Assembly (NCBI GenBank): GCA_030549775.1
Contig: CM060175.1
Span: 5,456,564 to 5,520,563 of the forward strand
DNA length: 64,000 nt
Source of the DNA: Tamarix chinensis
Lineage: Eukaryota; Streptophyta; Magnoliopsida; Caryophyllales; Tamaricaceae
Direction: 5' to 3'
Shown here: positions 1-12,200 of the stretch, in pieces
Layout: each line of letters begins with the position of its first letter
How positions within the stretch are numbered: the first letter of the stretch is position 1
Made by a program: the position numbers and the translations under genes
The notes under the pieces: generated by a model
Told to the model about the DNA's origin: nothing
Seen by the model: only the letters and a program-made list of their open reading frames with translations
The model's database searches: none

Positions 1-267
1 TTTGGGAAATAAGAAAAGAAATGCCCTAGTGTCTGCTTACATAACGAAAGATGAAAGCAAATCTGTGAACTTTCAATGGTCCCCATTCGCTGTTGAAATG
101 TCAGGTGTGTCTGTAATGGTTCCATCACCCTCAGGTTCTAGGCTACTGATGATACGGAACCCTGAAAATGACTCCCCAATAAAATTCGAGATCTGGGGCC
201 AAGCTCATTTGGAGAAGGAATTTCACATTTCTCAGTCCATTCATGGTTCAGTCTACGCAGATGGATG
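1..267 (+). CDS. AARE: AARE exon 1 of window (partial at 5' end)
   Basis: The window opens inside a coding exon. From base 2 the frame reads [15 protein letters not shown] and runs to YADG plus the first two bases of a Trp codon. The segment [17 protein letters not shown] and the ending HGSVYADGW are typical of the N-terminal propeller of plant AARE. The donor is GTAATC at 268. Joining to 9793 completes Trp and gives YADGWFEGISWN, the expected continuation. A reading frame extends three bases past the donor, but that is intron read-through. Confidence 0.95.
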
Positions 268-3200
268 GTAATCATGAGTGATTATTCTGGTTTTATTTCT
301 GATATCATTTCTTTTGGATATATATATATATAGTGAAAGTTTGATGATAATAATTCTCAAAATAAGAACATAAGAACCAATTTTACTTTTTAGATTAAGA
401 TCTAACCAACATTCATATCTAGAGAAAACACAACCCCCCCCCCCCAAACACACCCTACTATCACCACCACCCTTAACCACCACTGCTGCTACTGCTACCA
501 CCATAACCTTCACCACACCATAACTATCACCACCACCACCATGAAACGATAAGCCCTAATACTGAAAACGCAACCATGAACTCTAACCCTACGACCATAA
601 ACTGTAAAACCTAAACCATAGAACCCAAAGCTTAAACTTTAAACCCTAAACACCAAGCCTAAATTTAAACTCTAAACCATTAACCCTAGATTCTAACCCT
701 AACTCCAAAATCTAAAATATAAAACCTAAACCCTAAACCCTAAATATTAGCATAAATCAAACCTAAACCTTAACTCCAATTTAATCTGAAATTACTAAAC
801 CTTAAACCCATGACTCCCAAGCAATAGTGTAATACTTTGTTCTTCCACACCCTAATTACCTTAAGTGAGTAGGCTTGTAATAGGTTTCTAAAAGAATTCT
901 ATTTTCAAATTCCATTCCATTCATAACAATTTTAAAGCTTCTGTCGTTCATTTCATTTGTTTGCATAAAATGCATTTTATGTGTCAATCTTGTTGTTTTC
1001 GCCATTCAATTAAACAATGGTGTCACTATAGCGTATTTAGCATATTTTGGATCAGTCACCACAAAATTATCGATAAGCTGTAGTTTTAAAATTTCACACT
1101 ATTAGTGTCGATAATTCAGTATTGCCGATAAATTGAGAAATATCACTGATAAATCAGTAATTTATTATGAATTCCTAAATTTGCTGGAAAAATCATGCAT
1201 GATAATTTCTTCTTATTCATTTACTCTATGTATCTTGGATTAAGTTCTACTGAATTACAATAAAATATTGCTATTTATTACCTTTACATCTACCACGTCG
1301 TTTTTTTTTTTCAATTCCGAGACAAATATAGGGTTATTAGGAAAATTTAATATATAATAACTCATTTAAATGCTCCTAATATAATATAGAACATTAGTTT
1401 ACTAAATAATTATTCTTAAATGATCAATAAATAATAATTTGAATGTATGGTAATATAAAAATAAAAGTTGCTATGACACTGTGATAGTGCAGCATGATTT
1501 TTGCTCATTTCAACTTGTTCGAAACTTGTGAATTGATCCTAAATATTTTTGAGCTCATCTATCTATTCCGTTCACTCGTAATTCATCCATTCCTTCCAAA
1601 TCATTAAATTTAAAAAAATTCTGCGTACACGTAGATGATTTTAGTTGTTTTAGCTATTTTTAATTTGTTGGGCATCTAAGCAATTATGAGAAAATATTTT
1701 TATATATTAGGGATTTTTATTATTCTGTACCTTTCCATAAATTTTCATGATTTTTGGGATTTATTTACTATTTTTTCAAATAAATCTCTATTTCCTAGCC
1801 TTGCTGCGGCTTTGCATGGCTGTTTCCAGCCCCTTTTCTCCTGTTTTATTCACCATTTAACCCTCCACATATTCATCTTTCATTAAGCTTTCTACTCCCC
1901 CCCCCTGGTTTTAGGTGCTTGTTTTGCCCCCAACACTTGGGTTTTGCTGCTGCAGTTGCTGCTAAGTTTCGTGACTTCCTGGCAATTTCTCTCCTACGTT
2001 TTGCCTTGTTTAATCTCCTAGTTTACTTTAGCTTAGCCCTTTAACACTTGAGTTAGAAGCTTGTTTTTCCTTGTGTCAAGGAGGAGGTCAATTAAGAGTA
2101 TTTTTTCTAGAAGATTGGTGTATTTTAGATAACATTACTAACCTTTAGAAAATAGAATTTTGCGCCAATTTTTTTAATATATTCAAATTTATGCATGTTT
2201 ACCTTTTTTGTTTTAGTACAAGCATAAAATTATGTCTTGTATAACCTAGTATGATATATTTAAGTTGTTATTATATGTGTATAAGCATGAAAATTGGATG
2301 AAAAAAATGAATTGTATGATTTGAACATGTTTTTATGCTTTTTGGACATTAGATGAATATGTTGTTGGTATATGATGAATATGCAATTAACCATTGATGA
2401 ATATGTTTTGACTTGATAAATTTGGCTCTCAAAAATTAGTTTTTTGTCTAGTATTCGGTTTGTTTTAATTTTTCTAAGCATGCTTATATTATGTTTGATC
2501 ATATGCTTAAGTCTAATATAATGTATCATGAAGTTTAGATGTGAAATGACTTATTTCCCCTCTTTGTGCATTCGGTCTCTAGGGTTTTCAGGCCTTCATG
2601 CATGTTTTAATTATATTTAAGCATGGCAATATGTTTTTTAAGGATGTAGAAGCTTAGGTGTGAATTTGGGATTATTTGATGTGGAAATGGATTTGGTTTT
2701 TTTAAGGCATACTCATTGTTCGGGACATTTTGGTTGATATACGCTAATTCTGAAAATTTTGGGATCTAACTAAATAATTAGATTAAGGAAATAAGCTAAA
2801 CTAGTTAAGTGTGATATTTGGGTGGTACTTGATGAGTGGATTGAGGGATCTTAATTAAAATAGTTAATTAGGCTAAGATAGAAAAGTTTGGGTGCAATGA
2901 GTAACCTTAATATTTTAGACTTGGTGTCCACATTTAGCTTGTGTTTGGTTTGCAGAAAATGATATGGAAAGGAAAATGAAGAAGAAAGAAAAAAGGAAGG
3001 AAAGAAAGTGAAAGAAATCAACTTTTTTTCATTGTTTGGTTGCTCGGAAAGTTTTGTAGAAAATGAATTCTTGAAAAGTATTTTTTGTGTATGTTTTCCT
3101 AAAAAAAATTATAAGGAAATGTTATTATTATTATTATTTCAATAAAAAATAAAATAAAATGCTACATTAGTAAATGAAAAATGCCATAAAGTTTTTTTTA

Positions 3201-6200
3201 ATTTATAAAAAAACCATAAAAACTCAACGGATGATGGAGGTTACGTAGATCATTTGAAGAAGGAAATTGATTGACTTGGAGGAGAGGAGGATGAGTAGGA
3301 TGTCATTGAAAGAGGAGTGTTAGGAAAGGAGGGTTGAGGAGGAAGGACTGTAAAGGGAGGAGAGTCATGAAGATTTTCCTTTGTTTCTGTCTTTCTTTCC
3401 TCAAGTTCAGCTTAGGAAAATAGTCTAGGATAACTTTCTTTACTACTTTTCCTCATATTTTCTTTCCTTCAGATTTTTCTAGTAACCAAACATGTGAAAA
3501 TCAATTTCCATCTAACTTTTTTTTTTTTTTTGCCTTTCCTTTTGGTTTTTTATAAAGTACACTAAGGCCTTATACTTTCTTTAATTATATGTTTTTATTT
3601 ATAAAGAATTTTTACTTTTCTTAGGGAAGTTAATATTCTGTTGACTATTTTTATTATCTCAATATCAATTCACACTTTTTTTAATTTTGAAAGTCAAGCC
3701 ATTGTGATGAGAATCTCGGGATCGCCATGATATTTCTTACACTAAGGCTTTGTTTGATTTGTGGAAAGTCGTGTGGAAAAGAAAAAAAAATGAAGGAAAG
3801 AAAATGAAATAAATCTACTTTATTTAAAATGTTTAGTTGTTAGGAAAGTTTTGTGAAAAATAAAATCTTGGAAAATGTTTTTTAGGTTTGGTTTCTTAGA
3901 AAGAAAGTTCAAAGGAAAGTTTATTATTAATGTTATTTGAACAGCCTTATATATTTAATAAAAAAATAAAAATAAAATAAAATATTTGTACATGAAAAAT
4001 TCCATGATGCTTCTAAAAAATCATAAAAGCTTCATAAACTCAATACTAACGTAATTTTTTTCCAAAAAATTTCTAAAAGTATACGAAATATTCCATATTA
4101 TTTTCTATTTCAAACTTGATTCAACATAGAAGAAAAATTGAATAACTCCACGACTCGTTACTAATATACTTGTTAGTTTCGTAAAATATCAATAACCTGT
4201 TGTTCCATCTTTCGTGTACCTGTTTGGTATATACCTTAAAATACCCTATTAATAAGATATAGAGTTGATAGAAATACTGTAAAAATTCATCTTGAGATAA
4301 TATATTATTATCAGCTCAAAACATAATACAAAAAAAGAAGAAGAAGAAGAAAAAGACCACTTAGTTTACTCCATGCCTCTAGGCACCTATGCAAAATCTC
4401 AAAGACCAAGGCTCATGCCAATGAACAAAGCCTCCAAATATCACTATATCAAGATCCCAAAAGAAAGGAAAAAAGAAAGTAAAGAAAATGAATAGTTCTT
4501 AGTTATTAGCAACTAATTCAATAGGCCAAAGCTATATAATAGGATAATTGAAAATGTCATAACAAAACTCCACTTGCAACCATGTAGCTTTGTCCTCAGG
4601 TGGAAGACCAAAAAATATTCGAGCGGCACTGATATATGTTGCAATAATAATAATAATAATAATATATATTTATAGTAAAAGTAATAATATTATTGACAAT
4701 AATAATATTGATGTTATTGCAATTATTTTAATAATTGTATGGGTAAAATCTAGTCCTTTGGGCCAGCCTAAAATGACGAAATCTAGAAGTCCCATATGCC
4801 CTAGGCAGCCCAAGATTTTACAAGGTTTCTCTCTTCAACCCCTGTTGACTCAACCTATGAAATAGTGTTATGGATAAATATTACAGCCTCAATATTAGTG
4901 GGATCGATTCAAAATCAGCCATCCTCCACTTTGTTTGAATGCGTACCAATTTCCCACCCACAATTTTCCAATACTAGTCACATCTAATGGTGGCCTTATC
5001 CCACTTCATACAAGATTATGTTGTGCACCATGATCTCTATAAGTAATGGAGCTGCAAGGCCTTCCTAAGGGGAACGAACTAGCTAATCTCAACAATTTAT
5101 CAAGAAATCCTAACTCACTACATGCTCTAAGTGATCTTTTAGTAATTTCTTCAGCTTCCAGTTATTTCTTACTTGCTACAGTCTAAACGGTACCCTTACA
5201 ACAACTTTGGCTTGGGACTGCAAAATAACCTTTCTTCAGCTTAATGACTAAGTCACATCGATCACTCTCTCTTTTTCCGTTCACATTACTCACGTCCTAC
5301 GTTGCTGATTTATGCACCAGATTGCCCTTAGGTCAGCACCACACCAGTGTCTGTCTGAAGCTCAAAAGGTTCTCTCTTATCTACCTTACAAGTAAATTAG
5401 CGGTACCCCATCTGGCTTTGATCCATATACCCATTGTAGATTGTGAGGGTTTACAATAACAATTATAAGGATAAATTTTATTCACATAGCTTAACACTTG
5501 GCTTAATATTTTTGAGGTACCATGTGTTTTTAATAATTTCACTTAGGTATCTTCACATTTCAATTTAATTTCATTAGAGTGACTAAATGATGAAAAATAA
5601 ATCACTTTTTTTTTTTTAAATTCTATTGAAGTACCTTTTTTGATACTCACAAGGGAAAATGAATTGAAATGCAAAGATAATTAAGTGGAATTATTAAACG
5701 CAGAAGGTACCTCAAAATTGTTAAACCAAGCCTCAAGCTACCTAAATAAAATTTATCCTGATAAGAATTCCTGATATTATAATAAAAAAAAGAAGCTAAA
5801 ATGGAATTTATAAAGATAGAAAAAGTAAGAAGTAGAATTAGAAAAAAAAAAATGTTACAAATAAATAGTAATGAAGGTGGAAATAAATTAAAAAAAAAAG
5901 GAAAAGAAAGTGGAGAGAAATAATATATATTAGTATAGCACCTATGAGTTTGAAACCACAACTAGCGAAAAAGTAAGTAACTTTGCATTATGCTCTATGA
6001 CCCATTTCAATGGGGGCTTCTAACTTATTTGTTCTCAATTGCCAATTTATAAGCAAGTTTTCTCTTAACTTGACATCCGCGCCGCATAGGTTTTTTCCCA
6101 CACTTTAGGAAAGTTATAAGTGTCGAAATTGCTGATGTATTACTTTCCTTTAGTGTTTCCTTTGTATTTTCTTTCCGTCTAGTTTCCTCAGCAACAAAAT

Positions 6201-9200
6201 GAATGGAAAGTAAGTTTCATTTTTTATTTTATTTTATTTTTATTTCCTGTGACTTTCCTAAAACTAAACATACCATTAATGCTTCATCCTAGAAAAATCA
6301 TTGGTCAAGTGTAATGTAAGCCTTTGAGCATGAAATATACTTCTCTTAATCCTAAGATAATTTTAGTTGACCTTAAGGATATTTTAGTTATTTTATGTGC
6401 CTTTGAATTCTTGTAGTTTAATTTTGGCCTTATATGTGAACCTCTGAATGATTTTTGACCTTTTGTTGACTTGTGGTCAAATGTTGATCCTTGGTCTACG
6501 GTTCACTTTTATTGGTTGTTGAATTAGCATTGACCGCCCTTTTCTTGAATAATTGGAACAAATGATGGTTGAGATTTGAATTTTAATGGGCCTTATATGA
6601 CATGAAACTTGACTTTAATGTCTCATATATTTAAAGTGGGCCATAATGGCATGAGACTTGGGATTTTTTGCCACTTATATGGATTTGGATTTTAATGCCA
6701 CTTGGAATATTGAGCCTTTGTATACTAATTGATTTAGGTCTTGATTCCTCTATAGATCAAGTGCGTCGATAATATCAAAATTTAATAAAGGAATTGGAAT
6801 GTGTTTGATTGAAGGGGATAATTGATATTCTTTGAGACTTGAATCTTGTATGGCTAAATCCTTTAATAAAATATTAATTATTTAAAATGAAATATATTGA
6901 GTCAAGACTTATGCCTCTTGAAATAGCTATATCTAAGCTAAGTTTGGTATTCACCTGGTACTATTCCTATGTTTTTCTCTTTTGTGATTCCGAGTGTCTT
7001 ACGAGGTTCGGAGAGACCCTCTTCTATATTATAGGTATCTTGATAAATTTTGACCCTATAAGGGATATGCATATTTAAGTTATTAGGTATCTTATAATTT
7101 AGTGATTTGATTACATTTCTGGACAGGTTAGTTAGGGATACTACCATTCTCATACTAGATTAGTTGTTATGGTTTTTTTGAATCTCTGTCCTCCAGTTAA
7201 TATACTCAATTATTTGTGATCACGATAATAGAATACAATAATCGGTAGTTCTCATTCAATCACATATTTTGTATCGCATTATCCTATGCATGACATGCTT
7301 AGTTGTCCTCTTCACGATTGTGCTACAATATGATGCATGTTCTTGTTGTATTATCTCATGACCTACTATTTTAATTGCATGCAGACCTTATGTACATAAT
7401 GTTATCTCTCTAGGATAGTTGCATACTAATACAACACTTTTGTAAACATTGTGGCGTAGGTATTTGATGGTGATCGTACTGACTTTGTGGTCTCTTGGGT
7501 GAAGTGATTCGGGTTTATACTTGGGATTAGGGCTTAGAGTTATAAATCTTTGGGTTTCATATGTTATGTGATATGAATCAAAGTAGGGAAGCGTTGATCA
7601 TGAGTTTTTGGCTGATCTTCAATTGAATTCAAAGTTGTAAATGAAGGATTAATGCATGGTTTTAGGATGCTACGATGGATGGTAATGATCTTCAGTCAAG
7701 AACTCAATGGGATTGTTTAACTTTGAATGATTCGATTGAATGCATTCAAAGTCTTCTATTTAGGATACTACTCCGAGCAATTCCTATCTAGAATTCAATC
7801 TCAAAGAGAAGGTACTCAAGTGTTAAACTTGCGGATTTTTTATTACTCAAATCAAAGCTTCCGTGTACAATGACTTAGGGTAGGTATTTATAGGACTCTT
7901 AACAACTAATTAGCCAACTAACTATGTAGAGTTAATTAGGAACCTTTAAATAACCAATAGGATTTAACCCTAGTCGTAAGTAATTAATATCATCATTTAA
8001 ATGATATTAATGACAATCATTACAAAGCATTACAACCGACTATGGTACATACATGAAATAACAACAAAACCCTAATTTACATGAAACATATCCTAGGATT
8101 TACAACAAGTCTAATATAACTAACGAGGTCATCATATCAAGCTTGTTGCATTGTCGTCCCATGTATGCCATAGCTTTACATGCTTTGAATGCATTGTACA
8201 CTTTAGGTATCTTTATGTATCTTGACGTCTTCAAATGTCAAATGTCTTCACCTGTCAAATATGTAACATACCTGTAAGAACATCTTAAAGTCTTTTCAAT
8301 ATCAATGGTAGAAGTATTATCGAGGATGTTTAATATGATCGGCTCCATTATTAGAAATGCCAATTCCTCATTATTTTGAGGATCACTAGATGCTCCTGCA
8401 TCATTATGTGCCTTAGATTCAGATGTCTCTTTTGGGCTCTTTGTTCTTTTGTTTTCATTTGTATTTCTTATATTGTATTATATAGAACATGTAGTCCGCA
8501 CTCTGTTTTTACATTTAATTATTGAAGTCTTCCACTATTTCTATCTATTTTTGAAAGTTTGATTTAATCGTTGCATACATTTTGGCCTTGTGTTTAGTAC
8601 AAGAAAGGTGTAAACCGGATTTATGTTAAATGTAGCGGTAACATCTAGTAAATTATGTTAATGCTTCTGTTTAAAATTGAAAATTTTTAGTAGTAAATTT
8701 TGAAGTTTTATAGATAACCCATAAACCTAAACACTAAATACTAAACCTAAACTCTAGATAGATCATAAGACCCATAATAATAATAATAATAAATAGATTA
8801 ATTTAAACTGAGAAATAGTACATAAATCTTGAAACAACTTACCTTAAATATAAATTAATTTTAAAACCCTAAACCTAAGTTGACGACAACAATGCAACAA
8901 TTATAAATTCCACTTCAAGAAGTGTCTACAGAGGTCTACATATATGCAGCCTTACATCAACTAGTTACAAACTAGTGGCACAATGTTTTGAATAGGCCCA
9001 CTGTAAACAAGAAATAAAAATTCTATAAAAACAAACATTCTCCCTAAACCCATAACCATAATATAAAGACCCCAAGGCCTAAACCCAAGAAATGTAAAAA
9101 ACCTAAATGCTAAACCCTAAGCCTAAATAAATAAAAAATTAAACATAGATAAGTCATAAGATTCTAACCCGAATAAGTCTAAGAGCGCTAAACCTAAAAT

Positions 9201-12200
9201 TTGTGCTCTAAATGAATATAAACTTAAACTTAGAAAAAAAAAACTTAACTTAAACAAAGATTAATTGAAAAACATTTAAAAAACCTAAAACCTAGACCCT
9301 AAACCAAAATAAATTTAAACTTGATCTTAACTAAAATAGGAGATCCTACCCCATATAAATCTAAAAATCACAAGCCCTTTAAATTAATCCTAAATCCATT
9401 TGAATTCAGAATTAGACCCCCCCCCCAAAAAAATAATAAACTCTGAAAACTAAGCCCTAATCCCATATTAATCTAAAAATTATAAACCCTAAATGCTAAA
9501 TCTAAAACCAATGTGTGTGGTGGAACTCTAAAAACAATTAAATATAGTCACTAATTAATTCAATTTCAAATATTGATTATTATTCATAGAAGAGGGTCAT
9601 TATTCATATAACTGGTCCAAAATAATAAAACTAATGGTTATGTAACTTTATATTATACGCTTCTCTTACATGAAGCAATTTTCTTCAAGTAGTATAATTG
9701 GCAGAGATCAATGAAGAAATGATGATTTCATTAACATAACTGAAACCTTTTTATTACTAATGTCCAAATAAATGTGTTTTTTGGACAACCAGGTTTGAGG
9801 GTATTTCATGGAATTCTGATGAAACCATGGTTGCCTATGTTGCTGAGGAACCCGCCCCTTCTAAGCCTACCTTCAATAGTGCTGGTTTCAAAGGTGGAAG
9901 CTCTAAAGAGAAGGATTGCACTGAATGGAAAGGCCAAGGGCTCTGGGAGGAGAATTGGGGCGAAACTTATGTGAATAAAAGGCGTCCTACACTTTTTGTC
10001 ATCAATGTGGACAGGTGTGGGACTTATCATGATTTTTAATGAAGGCACAACTGGGTTTATGTTCCAAAATAATTTTACTCCTCTATTGTTGTGCAGTGGT
10101 GATGTATGTGGTGTTGAAGGGATTGAAAGGTCCTTAACTGTTGGTCAAGTTATCTGGGGTCCAGCCACTAAACAATCTAAATCTTCCCAGCAGCACTTGA
10201 TTTTTGTTGGGTGGTCATCACTTCCCAGGAAACTTGGTATCAAGTACTGCTATAACCGGCCTTGTGCTTTGTATTCGGTCAGAGTTCCTTCTGTTGACTT
10301 GAAGTCTAATGAACCTGAACCTAGGTGTGTGGATTTTATTGGTTGAGGGATCCCATTACCGTCGTCAACTTTTTTTTTTTTAATATTTATCATTTAACAT
10401 TTGGGATTTTAATCTTCACAGATGCAATGTACCTGAGGGCCCAAAATTGGTGAATTTGACTTGTGGAATAAGTAGTGCTTTCTTCCCACGATTTAGGTAT
10501 GATTAGAATTCCAAGGTGTTGCATTCATTTATTTTGCAAATGATAGAAGATTTATGTTACTATCAATGTTGATAGTCTATGCAGGAGCTCGTCAAAATGT
10601 TCTTATTTTTTCCTCTTGAAAAATGTTTCTGTTCATTGGCTGAAATGGTTCAAATATGATATAAGTGCTTGTAATTAATTTTTATCCTTCGGTAACTTTT
10701 ACTATTTACTCACCAGACAGTGATGCAGTGGAAGACATCCTTGGGTTTATGGCTCTGTTTTAGCATTTCTGGGGCTTTGCATAATGTTGTTGCAAATGAA
10801 ACTGTTTATAAGACTGGAACTCATATTGCGAGGTAAAAGAAGGGGTGATTGACTTACCAATATATAGGTGAATACTTGAGCGATGTATGTTGGAAGTGTG
10901 GAGTGGTCAACTTTGGTTGGAGCTCTGAAAGATAATCTTGAAACTTTTGGCTTTACTTTTGGTGCATTGTCTTTGTGGGGTTAATATTTCATTTTATTTA
11001 CATACTAAGATGCTTAAGGCACAAGTGAAACTGTGGATATAACTCAGATAGCAGCAGTGAAAAGATATGTCATGTTTCATGAATTCACTGATTCACGGTC
11101 ATGCAGACATGCAAACCCTACTAGTGATTGCCATTTTCTTTTTTCCAGCCCAGATGGTAAGTTTCTGGTTTTCTTATCTGCAAAAAGTTCCGTGGACTCT
11201 GGTGCACATTCTTCTACAAATTCACTTCACAGAATTGATTGGCCTATTGATGGGGAGCTGCCCGCCTCCCCAAAAATAGTTGAAGTTGTAAGTTTCTCAT
11301 CTCCTCTGCCATGTGTATGATTATATGTAGACCAAGCCAAATCACTTGTATGTAGATTTTATTGCCTTTCAACCTGTATGTGTTCTAACAGAATTAGGTG
11401 AGGCTGGTGGTTGCAGTGATGTTCATTTTCACTATCTTACAATCGTACAGCAACACTGTATCTTATCTTCCTCTTATAGTAAATCAGCTTCTCGTACTAA
11501 ATGAAACTTGTAATCTGCATAGGCTTTCAAAATGTTATGTGGATTTCATCTCAAGCCCGTTCCTAACTTTTTGTTGCATTGTTAGGTTCCTATTGTGATG
11601 TGTGTTGGAGAAGGTTGCTTCCCTGGTTTATACTGTCCTGGCTTTTTGTCAAGCCCATGGCTAGGCGATGGATGCACCATGGTACTCTCCTCTATTTGGG
11701 GCAGTACTCAAGTAATACTTTCAGTGAATGTGTTGAGGTGATAAGGTGTCTGAATGATATTCGTGCTTAATATCTTATTGTGATATGAGCATCTCACATA
11801 TTCTATTTGCAGTGGAGAAGTATCCCGTGTAACTCCTGACTCAGGCTGTTCATGGGATTTGCTCTCGCTTGATGAGGATAATGTCATCGCTGGTATTTAA
11901 GCTAAATCATTTCTGTCAATTTATTTCTAATGTGATAGAAGTTTGTAACAAAACTCTTTTTTCTTTCCAAAAGTGCATAGCAGCCCTGTAGATCTTCCAC
12001 AGATCATGTATGGATCTGCTATAAGCTCTTCATGGAGTTGGCAAGAAATATCAAGCCCCATCTTCAGATGCTCAAAGCAGGTTTAGTTCTTATATCACAA
12101 TGCAATCTCTGTGAATGATTCAGTTCCTATTTTGGATTTACTCTATTGCGTTTTTGCTCTTCAGATCCAACACTTAATGTCCTCCCTTCAGTTCAGCATA

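Larger units (their letters stand above)
268..9792 (+). other. AARE intron 1 of window (9,525 bp), repeat-filled
   Basis: Donor GTAATC at 268 and acceptor ACAACCAG ending at 9792. No host gene is visible inside. It contains a C12 tract with a CCA/CCT-rich patch (about 430-540), telomere-like patches, at least three MITEs, and LTR-like debris, all listed separately. Stretches 1510-2930, 4100-5460 and 8300-8700 are AT-rich, with only short meaningless reading frames and nothing I can name. Confidence 0.9.

Noticed and set aside
253..516. Minus-strand open frame opposite the AARE exon 1/intron boundary
   Set aside because: Val/Ala-rich translation of a CCA/poly-C tract and intron sequence; no similarity.
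540..800. True telomere or chromosome end
   Set aside because: Repeats are degenerate and flanked on both sides by exons of one gene.
5647..5961. 104-codon minus-strand open frame rich in Phe/Leu/Ile
   Set aside because: It overlaps the inverted-repeat MITE and A/T runs; no domain, consistent with AT-rich chance reading.
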